From positions 372,001-436,000 of the forward strand of contig NZ_AP012978.1 in assembly GCF_000801295.1 (NCBI RefSeq): DNA of 64,000 bases, given 5' to 3'. The translations under genes and the position numbers were made by a program. The notes under the pieces were generated by a model that did not search any database, had not been told where the DNA came from, and worked only from the letters and a program-made list of their open reading frames with translations. The first letter of the stretch is position 1; each line of letters starts with the position of its first letter. Origin of the DNA: an endosymbiont of unidentified scaly snail isolate Monju (GTDB taxonomy: Bacteria > Pseudomonadota > Gammaproteobacteria > Chromatiales > Chromatiaceae). Positions 55,401 to 64,000 of the stretch are shown here, one piece after another.

Positions 55401-55427
55401 AAAGGCCGCCGTACTGGCGGCCTTTTT
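55401..55427 (+). terminator. Rho-independent terminator after tRNA-Val
   Basis: A perfect stem AAAGGCCGCC / GGCGGCCTTT with a five-base loop is followed by a T run. It begins ten bases after the tRNA end. Confidence 0.92.
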
Positions 55428-55642
55428 CTTGTTTCCCAACCCTCCATGTGGTCCGGCCCACGGCACCTTGGCCGATTCTCCCGGTTGCCGGACAATGTTG
55501 CAATTGATCATTACTGTAATCAACGCGCCACCATGGCCGAGGTTGACAGGCCTTGTTGTCAGATTGGTGAAATGCTTTCATCGAAGGCCTGTGCGAAGAT
55601 GCCGGCGAGCCGAGGGAAGGCATAGGGAGGAGTGATTGCGCC

Positions 55643-56545
55643 ATGAGACGACAGACGAGGATGGGGTTGGCGTGGACGTTGTGGTGCCTTTGGGGCCTGG
55701 CACAGGCGGCGGTCTCCCTGCCGGGGGCGGTGGTCGATGGCGCCTGGCTGAAGGCCCATGTGGATGCGCCGGAACTGGTGATTCTGGACGTACAGGAACA
55801 GGCCCAGTACCGGCAGCATCATGTCCCGGGGGCGGTGAACATCCCCTTTACCCGCTGGCGCAGCGGGGCCGACGAGCAGCCGCCTCTGTCCCTGCCGCCG
55901 CTCAAGCGCCTGGCTTCCCTGCTGGGTTCGGAGGGGATAGACCGCGAGACGCCAGTGATCATCATGAACACGGGCGCCGGGCCGGGTGACGTGGCCGCGG
56001 TCGCCCGGGTGTACTGGTCGCTGGTCGTGCTTGGACACGAGCACATGGCGATCCTCGACGGCGGCCTGGTCGACTACGTCAACCGGCACCACGGCGCCTA
56101 TGTGCGTGGCGCTCCCCCGAACCGCGAGCCTGCCATGTACCGGCCACGTCCCAACAAGCAGGTGCTGGTCACGCGCGACCAGCTGGCCCGGGGGGTGACC
56201 AATCCGCTGCTCGATGCGCGCTCCCTGCCCGAACACGTGGGGCTGGTGGCCGGCCCGGGGGATCGCCCCGGTACCCTCCCCGGTGCCCGGCACCTGCCGT
56301 TCGACTGGTTGGTGGACGACAAGGGGTTGCTGCGCGACAAGGCGGCACTCGACAAGCTGTTCGCCTATGCCGGCATACCACAAGGCGGCGCGGTGCACTT
56401 CTGTCATACCGGCAACCGGGCAGCACTCACCTGGTTTGCCGACTACGCATTGCTCGGCCACCGGGATGCGCGTCTCTACGACGGTTCGATGATGGAATGG
56501 TCGCGTGATCCGAGCCTGCCGCTCGAACGCAAGCTGGACCTGTAA
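55643..56545 (+). CDS. Periplasmic two-domain rhodanese-like sulfurtransferase
   Basis: The product has 300 residues. A signal peptide (LAWTLWCLWGLAQA) ends near residue 22. Two rhodanese domains follow. The first (about 30-150) has IIMNTGAG where the catalytic loop would be and so lacks the Cys. The second (about 165-295) has the active loop FCHTGNRAAL with Cys near residue 253. This is the normal pattern for tandem rhodaneses: a structural first half and a catalytic second half. The protein should transfer sulfane sulfur in the periplasm, in line with a sulfur-oxidising host. A purine-rich site precedes the ATG. Confidence 0.88.
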   Translation: MRRQTRMGLAWTLWCLWGLAQAAVSLPGAVVDGAWLKAHVDAPELVILDVQEQAQYRQHHVPGAVNIPFTRWRSGADEQPPLSLPPLKRLASLLGSEGIDRETPVIIMNTGAGPGDVAAVARVYWSLVVLGHEHMAILDGGLVDYVNRHHGAYVRGAPPNREPAMYRPRPNKQVLVTRDQLARGVTNPLLDARSLPEHVGLVAGPGDRPGTLPGARHLPFDWLVDDKGLLRDKAALDKLFAYAGIPQGGAVHFCHTGNRAALTWFADYALLGHRDARLYDGSMMEWSRDPSLPLERKLDL

Positions 56546-56612
56546 GGGGATCTTCGACCCTGTCTGTTACGTGTGCTTCGGGAGTTGACAGCGCTGTCCG
56601 GTCTGGCAGAGG

Positions 56613-56948
56613 ATGAAATCCATGTGGCATCGATTGCTCATCGGCTGGCTCGCGACATCGCTGCTGGGGCTCTCCCTGGCGGGGCCGGTCGTCGCTGCCT
56701 GGACGCAGTCTGTGCCGCACGAGGATGGATCGCTCCTCAGCGAGCGTCTGGCCGCCGAGATGCCGGTGATCGAAGATCACGACTGCACGCATCTCTGTCA
56801 TGTCAGTGCCCATATCCTGGGGCTGGATAGCGCCCTGCCGCGCCTGTTCCGGCGCCTGCTGGCCGTCGACATGCATGTCGAACCCACCGCCTGGCTGGTA
56901 CGCCGAGAAGACCAGCCGCCCACCCCACCCCCCTGCCACATCGCCTGA
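56613..56948 (+). CDS. Small secreted His/Cys protein at the head of the RND efflux operon (CzcI-like)
   Basis: The product has 111 residues from the ATG at 56613; the ATG at 56622 has a better-placed AGAGG site. A signal-like segment (LLIGWLATSLLGLSLAGPVV) comes first, then a mature part with HDCTHLCHVSAHILGL (near 56-71), a likely metal-binding stretch. Position, size and the His/Cys motif resemble CzcI, the small protein before czcCBA in many proteobacteria, whose role is thought to be regulatory. Sequence similarity is weak, so the assignment rests mainly on context. Confidence 0.6.
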   Translation: MKSMWHRLLIGWLATSLLGLSLAGPVVAAWTQSVPHEDGSLLSERLAAEMPVIEDHDCTHLCHVSAHILGLDSALPRLFRRLLAVDMHVEPTAWLVRREDQPPTPPPCHIA

Positions 56949-57014
56949 TCGCTGCTGACACCGCGGCGGCACGGTGCCGTCGTTCCGTCTGTTTCCAGAT
57001 TCAGGTGAATAATC

Positions 57015-58241
57015 ATGTTTTGTCGATCGTTCGGAGCGTTCGTGCGCTCCCTGTCGCTGGCCGCCTGCGTGGCGCCGGCAATGGCCACGGGGACCGAGCT
57101 GCCCCTGCCCGACGGGCTGCGTGCGCTGGTACGCAGCGCGGTGGCCGACCATCCCGAGGTCCGGGCCGCGCAGGCGCGCGTGCGGGCCGCCGAGGCGCGC
57201 CGCGATGGTGCCGCGCGTCCGCTCTACAACCCCGAACTGCAACTTGATGCCCAGCGCACCTCGACCGGCAGCAACAGCCTCGAGGCGGGTCTGTCGCAGG
57301 CGCTGGACTGGCACGGCAAGCAGGCGGCGCGGACTGTCGGCAGCGAGCACGAGCTGGCGCTGGCGCGCGCCGGCCTGGTGACGGTGCGTGCGCGTCTCGC
57401 CGGCGAACTGCTCGCCGCCCTGCGCCGTTGCGAGGAGGAACGCGCACAGCGCGACCTGGTGCAGGCCCAGCACGACCTGCTGGCGCGTTTCACACGCCTG
57501 ACCGAACGCCGTGCGCGGGCCGGTGGCGTGCCGCCAGCGGCGGTCCGGCTGGCGCGCCTGGCAGTGCGGCAGATGGCCCTCGAGCTCGCATCCAGCGAGG
57601 CGGCTGCCGGTGTGCAAGTGCTGGGGGCTGGCGGCTGTCCCGAGCCTGGCCTGTTCCCGGCGCTGCCGCCGGATCTGCCAAAGGCACTGGCCGAGGGGCT
57701 GGACGAGCGCCATCCCGAGTTGCAGGAGCTCGCAGTTGCGGTGACGGCAGCGCAGGCGCAGATACGCCAGGCCGACACCGAACGCCGGGCCGATCCTTCC
57801 CTGGGGCTGCGACTGGGCCGCGACGCGGGCGAGAACCTGGTGGGGCTGAGCTTCGCCCTGCCGCTGCAGGTCCGCAACGACTACCGCGAAACGGTGCGTG
57901 CCGCGCGAGCCGCGCATGCCGAGGCCCTGGCCGGGTTGGCCGCGGCCCGGCAGCGCCTGGAGGCGACACTCGACGGCAGTGTGCGCCGGCTGCATCGGCT
58001 GCACCGGGCCTGGGAGGAGTGGATGGCCGGCTCTGGAGCCTCGGGGTCTTTCGATCGGGATGGCGAGCTGGAACGCCTGTGGCGGGCCGGCGAACTGGAT
58101 ACCGGTGACTACCTGCAACAACTGCAACAGGCGCTCGACACTCGTGCCGCGGCGGAATCGCTGCGTGCCGCGCTGTGGACGGCCTGGCTGGACACCTGGG
58201 CCGCGAGCGGCCTGCTCTCGCGTTGGATCGAAGAGGAATGA
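57015..58241 (+). CDS. czcC: Outer-membrane efflux protein (CzcC/TolC family)
   Basis: The product has 408 residues. A signal peptide runs to about residue 25 (SLAACVAPAMATG). The rest is mainly long coiled helices in two repeats, with NPELQLDAQRTSTGSNSLEA at the first barrel strand and DPSLGLRLGRDAGENLVGLS in the second, the usual CzcC layout. It is the outer-membrane channel of the RND pump encoded by the next two genes. The stop overlaps the start region of the adaptor gene. Confidence 0.9.
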   Translation: MFCRSFGAFVRSLSLAACVAPAMATGTELPLPDGLRALVRSAVADHPEVRAAQARVRAAEARRDGAARPLYNPELQLDAQRTSTGSNSLEAGLSQALDWHGKQAARTVGSEHELALARAGLVTVRARLAGELLAALRRCEEERAQRDLVQAQHDLLARFTRLTERRARAGGVPPAAVRLARLAVRQMALELASSEAAAGVQVLGAGGCPEPGLFPALPPDLPKALAEGLDERHPELQELAVAVTAAQAQIRQADTERRADPSLGLRLGRDAGENLVGLSFALPLQVRNDYRETVRAARAAHAEALAGLAAARQRLEATLDGSVRRLHRLHRAWEEWMAGSGASGSFDRDGELERLWRAGELDTGDYLQQLQQALDTRAAAESLRAALWTAWLDTWAASGLLSRWIEEE

Positions 58242-58246
58242 ATGAA

Positions 58247-59446
58247 ATGAAAAAGACAGCCCGAAATTGGCTGGCCGTACTGCTCTGCCTGCCGGTGGGC
58301 ATTATCTGGGCCGGCGAAGGACAGGATCACGATACGCACGATGACACGCAGGCCGTCGTTTCCAAGGCGGGGCGCGACCATCCCGGGGAGAAGGGGCATG
58401 GCGAAGACGCTCACGGGCATGGTGGCGACCACGAGGACAAACCGCTGATGCTGACGCCCGAACAGGTGCGCATGGGAGGCATTCGCGTGGAGGTCGTGCG
58501 TAACCGCCCGCTGGCGCGCGAACTGACCGCGCCGGGCGAGGTGCGCGCCAACGACTACCGCAGTGCCCGCGTGGCTGCGCGGGTCCAGGCACAGGTGGTC
58601 GAACGCCTGGCGCGCCTGGGCGACTGGGTGGAGGCCGGCACACCCATGGTGACGCTCTCCAGCGTGGCGGTGGCCGACGCCGAGGGCGAGCTGCTGGCTG
58701 CCGAGCGTGAGTGGGCCCGGGTGCGCCGCCTGGGACGCAAGGTCGTCTCCGACCGGCGCTATACCGAGGCGCGCCTGGCCCGCGACCGCCTCGAGGCGCG
58801 TTTGCTGGCGATGGGGCTGGGCAAGCAGGACATCGATCGCCTGCTCGAGAGCGGACGTTCCGATGGCCGCTTGGCGCTGCGCGCGCCGCTGGCCGGCCGG
58901 GTGCTGGCCGATGCCTTCGTGCTCGGCGAGGTGGTCCAGCCGGGCCAGGTGCTGTTCGAACTGACCGACGAGCGTGAACTGTGGATCGACGCGCGTCTGC
59001 CTGCCGTGCAGGCGGCGCGGGTGCGCTCGGGCGATGCCGCCACGGTGGTTGTCGATGGCCACCGCCTGGCCGCCGAGGTCATGGCGGTCGAGCACCGGCT
59101 CGACGAAGTGAGCCGTACCCTGGGCGTTCGCCTGCGCGTGCGCAACGAGGACGACCGCCTGCATCCAGGCCAGTTTGTGAACGTGCGCATCCGTACCGGC
59201 GAAAAGGTGGGGCAGGGCGTGCTGCTGCCCGAATCCGCGGTGCTGCGCAGCGCGGATGGCGACTGGCAGGTGTTCGTGGTCGAGGGGCCCGGGCGGTTCG
59301 AACCGCGCGAGGTCGAGGTGCTGCAGCGCCTGCCCGGGCGCATGGCGGTCGGCGGCCTGAAAGACGGCACCGAGGTGGTCGTCGAGGGCGCCTTCTTCGT
59401 CCAGTCCGAGCAGGCCAAGTCGGGCTTTGCCGTGCACAACCACTAG
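58247..59446 (+). CDS. czcB: Efflux RND periplasmic adaptor (CzcB family)
   Basis: The product has about 399 residues from the ATG at 58247, which has AGAGGA nine bases upstream; an ATG at 58238 overlaps the czcC stop. A signal peptide is followed by a His/Asp-rich stretch (residues 30-65; DHPGEKGHGEDAHGHGGDHE) that probably binds metal ions. Then come the barrel-sandwich halves (ARVQAQVVERLARLGDWVEA and RAPLAGRVLADAFVLGEVVQ), the alpha hairpin and the beta-barrel. It joins the inner-membrane pump to CzcC. The His-rich tail suggests zinc, cobalt, nickel or copper as substrate. Confidence 0.9.
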   Translation: MKKTARNWLAVLLCLPVGIIWAGEGQDHDTHDDTQAVVSKAGRDHPGEKGHGEDAHGHGGDHEDKPLMLTPEQVRMGGIRVEVVRNRPLARELTAPGEVRANDYRSARVAARVQAQVVERLARLGDWVEAGTPMVTLSSVAVADAEGELLAAEREWARVRRLGRKVVSDRRYTEARLARDRLEARLLAMGLGKQDIDRLLESGRSDGRLALRAPLAGRVLADAFVLGEVVQPGQVLFELTDERELWIDARLPAVQAARVRSGDAATVVVDGHRLAAEVMAVEHRLDEVSRTLGVRLRVRNEDDRLHPGQFVNVRIRTGEKVGQGVLLPESAVLRSADGDWQVFVVEGPGRFEPREVEVLQRLPGRMAVGGLKDGTEVVVEGAFFVQSEQAKSGFAVHNH

Positions 59447-59455
59447 GAGGTCGCC

Positions 59456-62400
59456 ATGCTCAATCGTCTGATCGACTGGTCGGTGGCCAACCGGCTACTG
59501 GTGCTGCTCGGCCTGCTGGGCGTGCTCGGCGCGGCTGCGGCGTTGATTCCGAAACTCAATCTCGACGCTTTCCCGGATGTCACCAACGTGCAGGTGCAGA
59601 TCAACACCGAGGCGCAGGGACTGGCCGCCGAAGAGGTGGAGCAGCTCATCACCTATCCCATCGAAGCGGTGATGTACGCGCTGCCCGACGTGGAGGAGGT
59701 GCGTTCCATCTCCAAGACCGGTCTGTCGGTGATCACCGTGGTATTCAAGGAAGGCACCGACATCTATTTCGCCCGCCAGCTGGTGTTCGAGCGTCTGCAG
59801 GATGCGCGCGGCCAGATCCCCGAGGGCGTCGGCACTCCCGAGATGGGGCCGAACACGTCCGGTCTGGGGCAGGTATACCAGTACATCCTGCGCGCCGAGG
59901 ATCCGGCACGTTACGACGTGATGACCCTGCGCAGCCTCAACGACTGGGTGGTGAAACAGGTGTTGCTGCCGGTACCGGGCATCACCGGCGTGCTGTCCTA
60001 CGGCGGCGAGGTGCGCCAGTACCAGGTACAGGTCGATCCGCGCAAGCTGCTGGCCTACGACGTGAGCCTGGACGAAGTACGCCAGGCCATCGAGGACAAC
60101 AACCGCAACGCTGGCGGCTGGTACCTGGATCGCGGCGCCGAGCAACTGGTGATTCGCGGCGTGGGCTGGGTGCGTCCCGGCGAGGATGGCTTGCGTGACA
60201 TCGCCAGCGTGCCACTCAAGAGCCGTGACGGGGTGGTGGTGCGCGTCGGCGACATCGCTCGCGTGACCTTTGGCGGCGAGATCCGCCAGGGGGCGGTGAC
60301 CATGACCCGGCGCAATGCCGACGGCGAGCCCGAGCAGCTCGGCGAGGTGGTCGCGGGCATCGTGCTCAAGCGCTTGGGTGCGAATACCAAGGCTACTATC
60401 GACGCCATCGAGGAACGCCTGCCGATCATTCGCCAGGCCCTGCCCGAAGGGGTGAGTATCGAGCCCTTCTACGACCAGGGTGTGCTGGTGGAGAAGGCGG
60501 TGGACACCGTGACCCGCGCGCTGGCCGAGGCCTTCGTGCTGATCGTGGCGGTATTGCTGCTGTTCCTGATGAATCTGCGCGCGACCGTGCTGGTGCTGAT
60601 CTCGGTGCCCTTGTCGGTCGGGCTGGCGCTGACCGCCATGAGCTGGTGGGGCCTGTCGGCCAACCTGATGTCGCTGGGCGGCCTGGCGATCGCCATCGGC
60701 ATGATGGTGGATGGCTCGGTGGTGATGATGGAGAACATCTTCAAGCACCTTTCGCATCCCGATCCAGCGCACGAGGAGCACGCGCGGCGCGAGCTGGCCC
60801 CGGGCGATCCCGATCCCTACGACGCGGTGCACGACGATCACGGCATCGGCCTGCGCATCCAGGAGGCGGCGCGCGAGGTCGGGCGCCCCGTGTTCTACGC
60901 GGTGATCATCATCGTGGTGGTGTTCGCGCCGCTGTTCGCCCTGGAAGGTGTCGAGGGCAAGCTGTTCCAGCCGATGGCCATCTCCATCGTGCTGGCCATG
61001 CTCACCTCCCTGGTGGTGGCGTTGGTGGTGATGCCGGCGCTGGCCAGCTTCGTGTTCCGGCGCGGTGTGCGGCACCGCGAGAGCCCGGTGTTCCGCCCGC
61101 TCGAATGGGTCTATCGCCACCTGCTGCGCGGCGCGCTCAGGGTGCGCGGGCTGGTGGTGGGTGGCGCATTGGCGCTGTTCGTCGGCGCGATGCTGTTGCT
61201 GCCGCGACTGGGCACCGAGTTCGTGCCCGAGCTGGAGGAGGGCACCATCAACATCCGCACCACGCTGGCGCCCTCGGCCAGCCTTGATACGGCCCTCTCG
61301 GTGGCCGCGAAGCTGGAACGCCAGCTCATGCAGTTTCCCGAGGTGGTCTATGTCTCCAGCCGTATCGGCCGGCCCGAGCTGGGCGGTGACCCCGAGCCGG
61401 TGTCCAACGTCGAGCTGTACGTCGGCCTGAAGCCGGTCGACGAATGGACCAGCGCGCGCAATCGCTTCGAACTGCAACAGCGCTTCCAGGAGGTGCTCTC
61501 GGTGCACCCCGGCCTGCTGTTCACCTTCTCGCAGCCGATCGCCACCCGGGTGGACGAGCTGCTCTCCGGGGTGAAGGCGGCGCTGGCGATCAAGCTGTTC
61601 GGTCCCGACCTGGAGGTCCTGGCCGAGAAAGGGCGCGAGATCGAGGCACTGGCGCGCCGGGTCGAGGGCACGCGCGACGTGGAGATGGAACAGATCGCCG
61701 GTGAGGCGCAGCTGGTGGTGCGGCCGAAGCGCGACCTGATGGCGCGCTACGGCATCTCGGTCGGGCAGATCATGGACTTGGTCGCCGACGGCATTGGCGG
61801 TACGGCGGCCGGGCAGGTGATCCAGGGCAACGAGCGCTACGACATCTACGTGCGCCTGGCCCCGGCCTTCCGTTCCGATGTGGCCTCGCTGCGCGAGCTG
61901 CTGCTGCAGTCGCCGACCGGTGCCTGGGTGCGCCTGGGCGAGGTGGCCGAGGTGGGTATCGAGTCGGGCCCGCCGCAGATCCGCCGCGACGACGTGCAGC
62001 GCCGGGTGGTCATCCAGTCCAACGTCGAGGGCCGCGACATGGGCGGTCTGGTGGCCGAGCTGCGCCGGCGCATCGCCGAGGAGATCGATCTGCCCCCGGG
62101 CTACTCGGTGGTGTTCGGTGGCCAGTTCGAGAACCAGCAGCGCGCGCAGACGCGGCTGATGATCGTGGTGCCGGTCTCGCTCGGGCTGATCTTCCTGCTG
62201 CTCTACTTCGCCTTTCACTCGATGGGGCAGGCGGCGCTGATCATGCTCAACGTGCCGCTGGCACTGATCGGCGGCATTGCCGCGCTGTACTGGACCGGGC
62301 AGTACCTGTCGGTGCCTGGCTCGATCGGTTTCATCGCCCTGTTCGGCGTGGCGGTGCTCAACGGGGTGGTGATGGTCAATGCCATCAACCAGAACCTGAA

Positions 62401-62662
62401 GGCCGGCATGGACATGCACGAGGCGGTGTACCGTGGCGCCCTGTCGCGGCTGCGGCCGGTGCTGATGACGGCCTTCATCGCGGCTTTGGGGCTGATCCCC
62501 ATGCTGCTCTCGCACGGCGTGGGCTCGGAGGTGCAGCGCCCGCTGGCCACGGTGGTGGTCGGCGGCCTGGTCTCCAGTACCCTGCTCACGTTGTTCATCC
62601 TGCCGTCACTCTATCCGCTGTTCTCTCGGATAGTGGCGAAGGAGCGCGGTTCGCTCGCCTGA
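59456..62662 (+). CDS. czcA: Heavy-metal RND efflux pump (CzcA/CusA family)
   Basis: The product has 1068 residues, full length for the HME-RND family. It starts LNRLIDWSVANRLLVLLGLL and has twelve predicted helices with two large periplasmic loops. The family stretches NTEAQGLAAEEVEQLITYPI and SISKTGLSVITVVFKEGTDI are near the N-terminus. In helix 4 it reads AIAIGMMVDGSVVMMEN (near 408-424): two of the three acidic residues of CzcA are present, while the first (Asp in CzcA) is Ala, as in CusA-like pumps. The transported metal is therefore uncertain. An insertion rich in His/Asp/Glu (about 438-465) follows helix 4. Confidence 0.92.
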   Translation: MLNRLIDWSVANRLLVLLGLLGVLGAAAALIPKLNLDAFPDVTNVQVQINTEAQGLAAEEVEQLITYPIEAVMYALPDVEEVRSISKTGLSVITVVFKEGTDIYFARQLVFERLQDARGQIPEGVGTPEMGPNTSGLGQVYQYILRAEDPARYDVMTLRSLNDWVVKQVLLPVPGITGVLSYGGEVRQYQVQVDPRKLLAYDVSLDEVRQAIEDNNRNAGGWYLDRGAEQLVIRGVGWVRPGEDGLRDIASVPLKSRDGVVVRVGDIARVTFGGEIRQGAVTMTRRNADGEPEQLGEVVAGIVLKRLGANTKATIDAIEERLPIIRQALPEGVSIEPFYDQGVLVEKAVDTVTRALAEAFVLIVAVLLLFLMNLRATVLVLISVPLSVGLALTAMSWWGLSANLMSLGGLAIAIGMMVDGSVVMMENIFKHLSHPDPAHEEHARRELAPGDPDPYDAVHDDHGIGLRIQEAAREVGRPVFYAVIIIVVVFAPLFALEGVEGKLFQPMAISIVLAMLTSLVVALVVMPALASFVFRRGVRHRESPVFRPLEWVYRHLLRGALRVRGLVVGGALALFVGAMLLLPRLGTEFVPELEEGTINIRTTLAPSASLDTALSVAAKLERQLMQFPEVVYVSSRIGRPELGGDPEPVSNVELYVGLKPVDEWTSARNRFELQQRFQEVLSVHPGLLFTFSQPIATRVDELLSGVKAALAIKLFGPDLEVLAEKGREIEALARRVEGTRDVEMEQIAGEAQLVVRPKRDLMARYGISVGQIMDLVADGIGGTAAGQVIQGNERYDIYVRLAPAFRSDVASLRELLLQSPTGAWVRLGEVAEVGIESGPPQIRRDDVQRRVVIQSNVEGRDMGGLVAELRRRIAEEIDLPPGYSVVFGGQFENQQRAQTRLMIVVPVSLGLIFLLLYFAFHSMGQAALIMLNVPLALIGGIAALYWTGQYLSVPGSIGFIALFGVAVLNGVVMVNAINQNLKAGMDMHEAVYRGALSRLRPVLMTAFIAALGLIPMLLSHGVGSEVQRPLATVVVGGLVSSTLLTLFILPSLYPLFSRIVAKERGSLA

Positions 62663-62674
62663 ACCGCACGAGGA

Positions 62675-62691
62675 TGCCCGGCCGGACCGGG
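62675..62691 (+). terminator. Possible weak terminator after the RND operon
   Basis: A six-base stem GCCCGG/CCGGGC with a five-base loop is followed only by CTTTGGG, so there is no proper T run. It may act as a weak or factor-assisted stop. The remainder of 62692-62887 shows no gene. Confidence 0.35.
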
Positions 62692-62887
62692 CCTTTGGGC
62701 AATCGCGTGCCGCCTCCCCTGGCGCGCGGTTGCTTTTTTCGTTTTCGGAGCGGGAGAGGATGGTTCGTCACTAAGGGTTACAAAAGCCGATCCGGACGAC
62801 TCAAGCGAGCAACAGCCCGGGTCTTCAATAGGGACAATGGCCGGCCATGGCATGTCGCCTGGAATGTGCCGCCAGCAAGGGGAACGA

Positions 62888-64000
62888 ATGATGAAGGCAG
62901 GCAACGACAAAGATCCGGTGTGCGGCATGAGCGTATCGCCAGATACGAAGTGGCGGGGCGTTCACGGGGATCGCGAGTGGTTGTTCTGCAGCGAGGACTG
63001 TCGCGCGCGTTTTCTGATGGCGCCGGATCGATACGCCGCGGCCGCCTCGAAGCACGAGGCCCATTCCTGCGCGCACGGGGAAACCGAAGGCCATGGGCAG
63101 CACGGTGAACAACGGGAAGGCGTCCTGTACACCTGTCCGATGCATCCCGAGGTCCGGCAGCAGGGGCCCGGAAACTGCCCCAAGTGCGGCATGGCGCTGG
63201 AGCCGGCTGCCCCGGCGGCGCCGGCCCGGCGTACCGAATACGTGTGCCCCATGCATCCCGAGGTGGTGACTGATGCCCCGGGAAATTGTCCCAAGTGCGG
63301 CATGGACCTGGAGCCCCGGGATGTCGCTGTCCAGCCGGAGGACGACACGGAGCTTCGCGACATGACGAGGCGCTTCGTGTTCAGTAGCACCCTGGCTGTC
63401 CCGGTATTCCTGCTGGCCATGGTGGCGGACCTGGCTCCCGGGTGGCTGCCCTCCGCGCTTTCGATGCGCGAGGTGCAGTGGCTGGAGTTTGTACTGGCCA
63501 CGCCCGTGGTGTTGTGGGGTGGTTGGCCCTTCTTCGTGAGGGGATGGCGGTCGGTCGTCTCCTGGAATCTCAACATGTTCACCCTGATCGGCCTGGGAGT
63601 GTCGGTCGCCTGGCTCTACAGCGTGGTGGCCCTGCTGTTCCCGGCCATGTTCCCGCTCACCATGCGTTCGCCGGAGGGTACCGTGCCGGTGTATTTCGAG
63701 GCGGCCGCGGTGATCACCGCCCTGGTGCTGCTGGGGCAGGTGCTGGAACTGCGGGCGCGTTCGCGGACCAACAGTGCCATCCGCATGCTGCTGGAACTGG
63801 CCCCCAATACCGCGAGACGGGTCTATCCTGACGGTCGGGAAGAAGACGTGGCGCTCGAGCAGGTTCAGGTTGGTGACCGCCTGCGTGTGCGTCCCGGTGA
63901 GAAGGTCCCCGTCGACGGAGAAGTCATCGAGGGCAACAGTGTCGTCGACGAATCCATGGTCACGGGCGAACCGGTTCCTGTGGCCAAGGAGCCTGGCGAT
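62888..64000 (+). CDS. Copper/heavy-metal P1B-type ATPase, N-terminal part with YHS and two HMBD domains (runs off the right edge)
   Basis: The first 371 residues are in the window. A YHS domain (DPVCGM at 9-14; [10 protein letters not shown] at 33-42) comes first, then a His-rich linker. Two tandem copies of the heavy-metal-binding domain follow: YTCPMHPEV...GNCPKCGM at 81-102 and YVCPMHPEV...GNCPKCGM at 118-139. After that are the first four membrane helices (from about 165) and the actuator domain with VTGEPVPV (TGE at 359-361). The P domain lies outside. This architecture is typical of copper/silver or zinc/lead exporters. AAGGGGA precedes the start; the ATG at 62891 is equally possible. 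It extends the metal-resistance island. Confidence 0.93.
   Translation, partial: MMKAGNDKDPVCGMSVSPDTKWRGVHGDREWLFCSEDCRARFLMAPDRYAAAASKHEAHSCAHGETEGHGQHGEQREGVLYTCPMHPEVRQQGPGNCPKCGMALEPAAPAAPARRTEYVCPMHPEVVTDAPGNCPKCGMDLEPRDVAVQPEDDTELRDMTRRFVFSSTLAVPVFLLAMVADLAPGWLPSALSMREVQWLEFVLATPVVLWGGWPFFVRGWRSVVSWNLNMFTLIGLGVSVAWLYSVVALLFPAMFPLTMRSPEGTVPVYFEAAAVITALVLLGQVLELRARSRTNSAIRMLLELAPNTARRVYPDGREEDVALEQVQVGDRLRVRPGEKVPVDGEVIEGNSVVDESMVTGEPVPVAKEPGD

Noticed and set aside
55348-55644. A 98-codon minus-strand ORF ending in SNLVGATGIEPVTPAV
   Set aside because: Its 3' part is the antisense of the tRNA-Val gene and its terminator, a common source of false proteins with this ending. There is no ribosome binding site.
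59495-62515. 1006-codon open frame opposite czcA
   Set aside because: A GC-driven antisense shadow of the RND pump gene, rich in His, Gln and Asp with no domain.

Overview
The window is about 64 kb of GC-rich, gene-dense bacterial chromosome. Gene content and order point to a gammaproteobacterium, most likely a Chromatiales-like sulfur oxidiser. The signs are a trpE-G-D-C run, a crp/yhfA divergent pair, speD, lptD-surA-pdxA, apaG-apaH, a ccmABC start, a c5-type dihaem cytochrome and a sulfur-globule-like secreted protein. This placement is inferred from content; no 16S rRNA or other decisive marker lies in the window.

Layout. 1-3900: cytochrome c maturation genes (ccmC start, ccmB, ccmA), a Crp/Fnr-like protein that seems to have lost its helix-turn-helix, a dihaem cytochrome c and a sulfur-globule-like protein. 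4200-9500: trpE, trpG, trpD, trpC, then crp and its divergent OsmC neighbour. 9600-18900: speD, apaH, apaG, an ankyrin protein, a small membrane protein, a Gfo/Idh/MocA oxidoreductase, then pdxA-surA-lptD. The usual lptD-surA-pdxA-rsmA-apaG-apaH order is broken next to a dispersed inverted-repeat element, and rsmA is not present. 18970-22000: an AmgK-like sugar kinase, a HAD hydrolase and a TAXI-type binding protein.

22000-28500 is an anaerobic block: ubiT, ubiV, ubiU and yhcC on one side, nrdD and nrdG on the other. The intergenic region between yhcC and nrdD holds an FNR-type box and two NrdR-type boxes. Here nrdD is split, with the glycyl-radical segment encoded by a separate 56-codon ORF, and both ubiV and nrdG carry frameshifts. 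28500-37600: an ABC transporter, a thymidine-phosphorylase-family/PRPP-synthetase-like pair, a tautomerase, a secreted vWA protein with a Sel1-like partner, endonuclease I and an SCP2 protein. 37800-44100: metH, phoU-like and Na/Pi cotransporter. 44100-48700: a MASE1-PAS-GGDEF cyclase and HrpB helicase.

48760-55147 is the most novel-looking part: six minus-strand genes, nearly all joined by 4-base overlaps. They encode a PqqD-like peptide chaperone, an ATP-grasp ligase, a PLP-dependent decarboxylase (frameshifted in a run of eight G), a urea-transporter/M23-peptidase fusion and two TPR proteins, one a lipoprotein. This looks like an undescribed modification and export pathway. A tRNA-Val follows with a clear promoter and terminator. 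55640-64000 holds a rhodanese and a metal-resistance island: CzcI-like, CzcC, CzcB, CzcA-type RND efflux, and the start of a P1B ATPase with a YHS domain and two tandem heavy-metal-binding domains.

Recurrent oddities are three out-of-frame genes, one in-frame domain loss, and three copies of an inverted-repeat element whose arms have become the C-terminal codons of trpG and pdxA.
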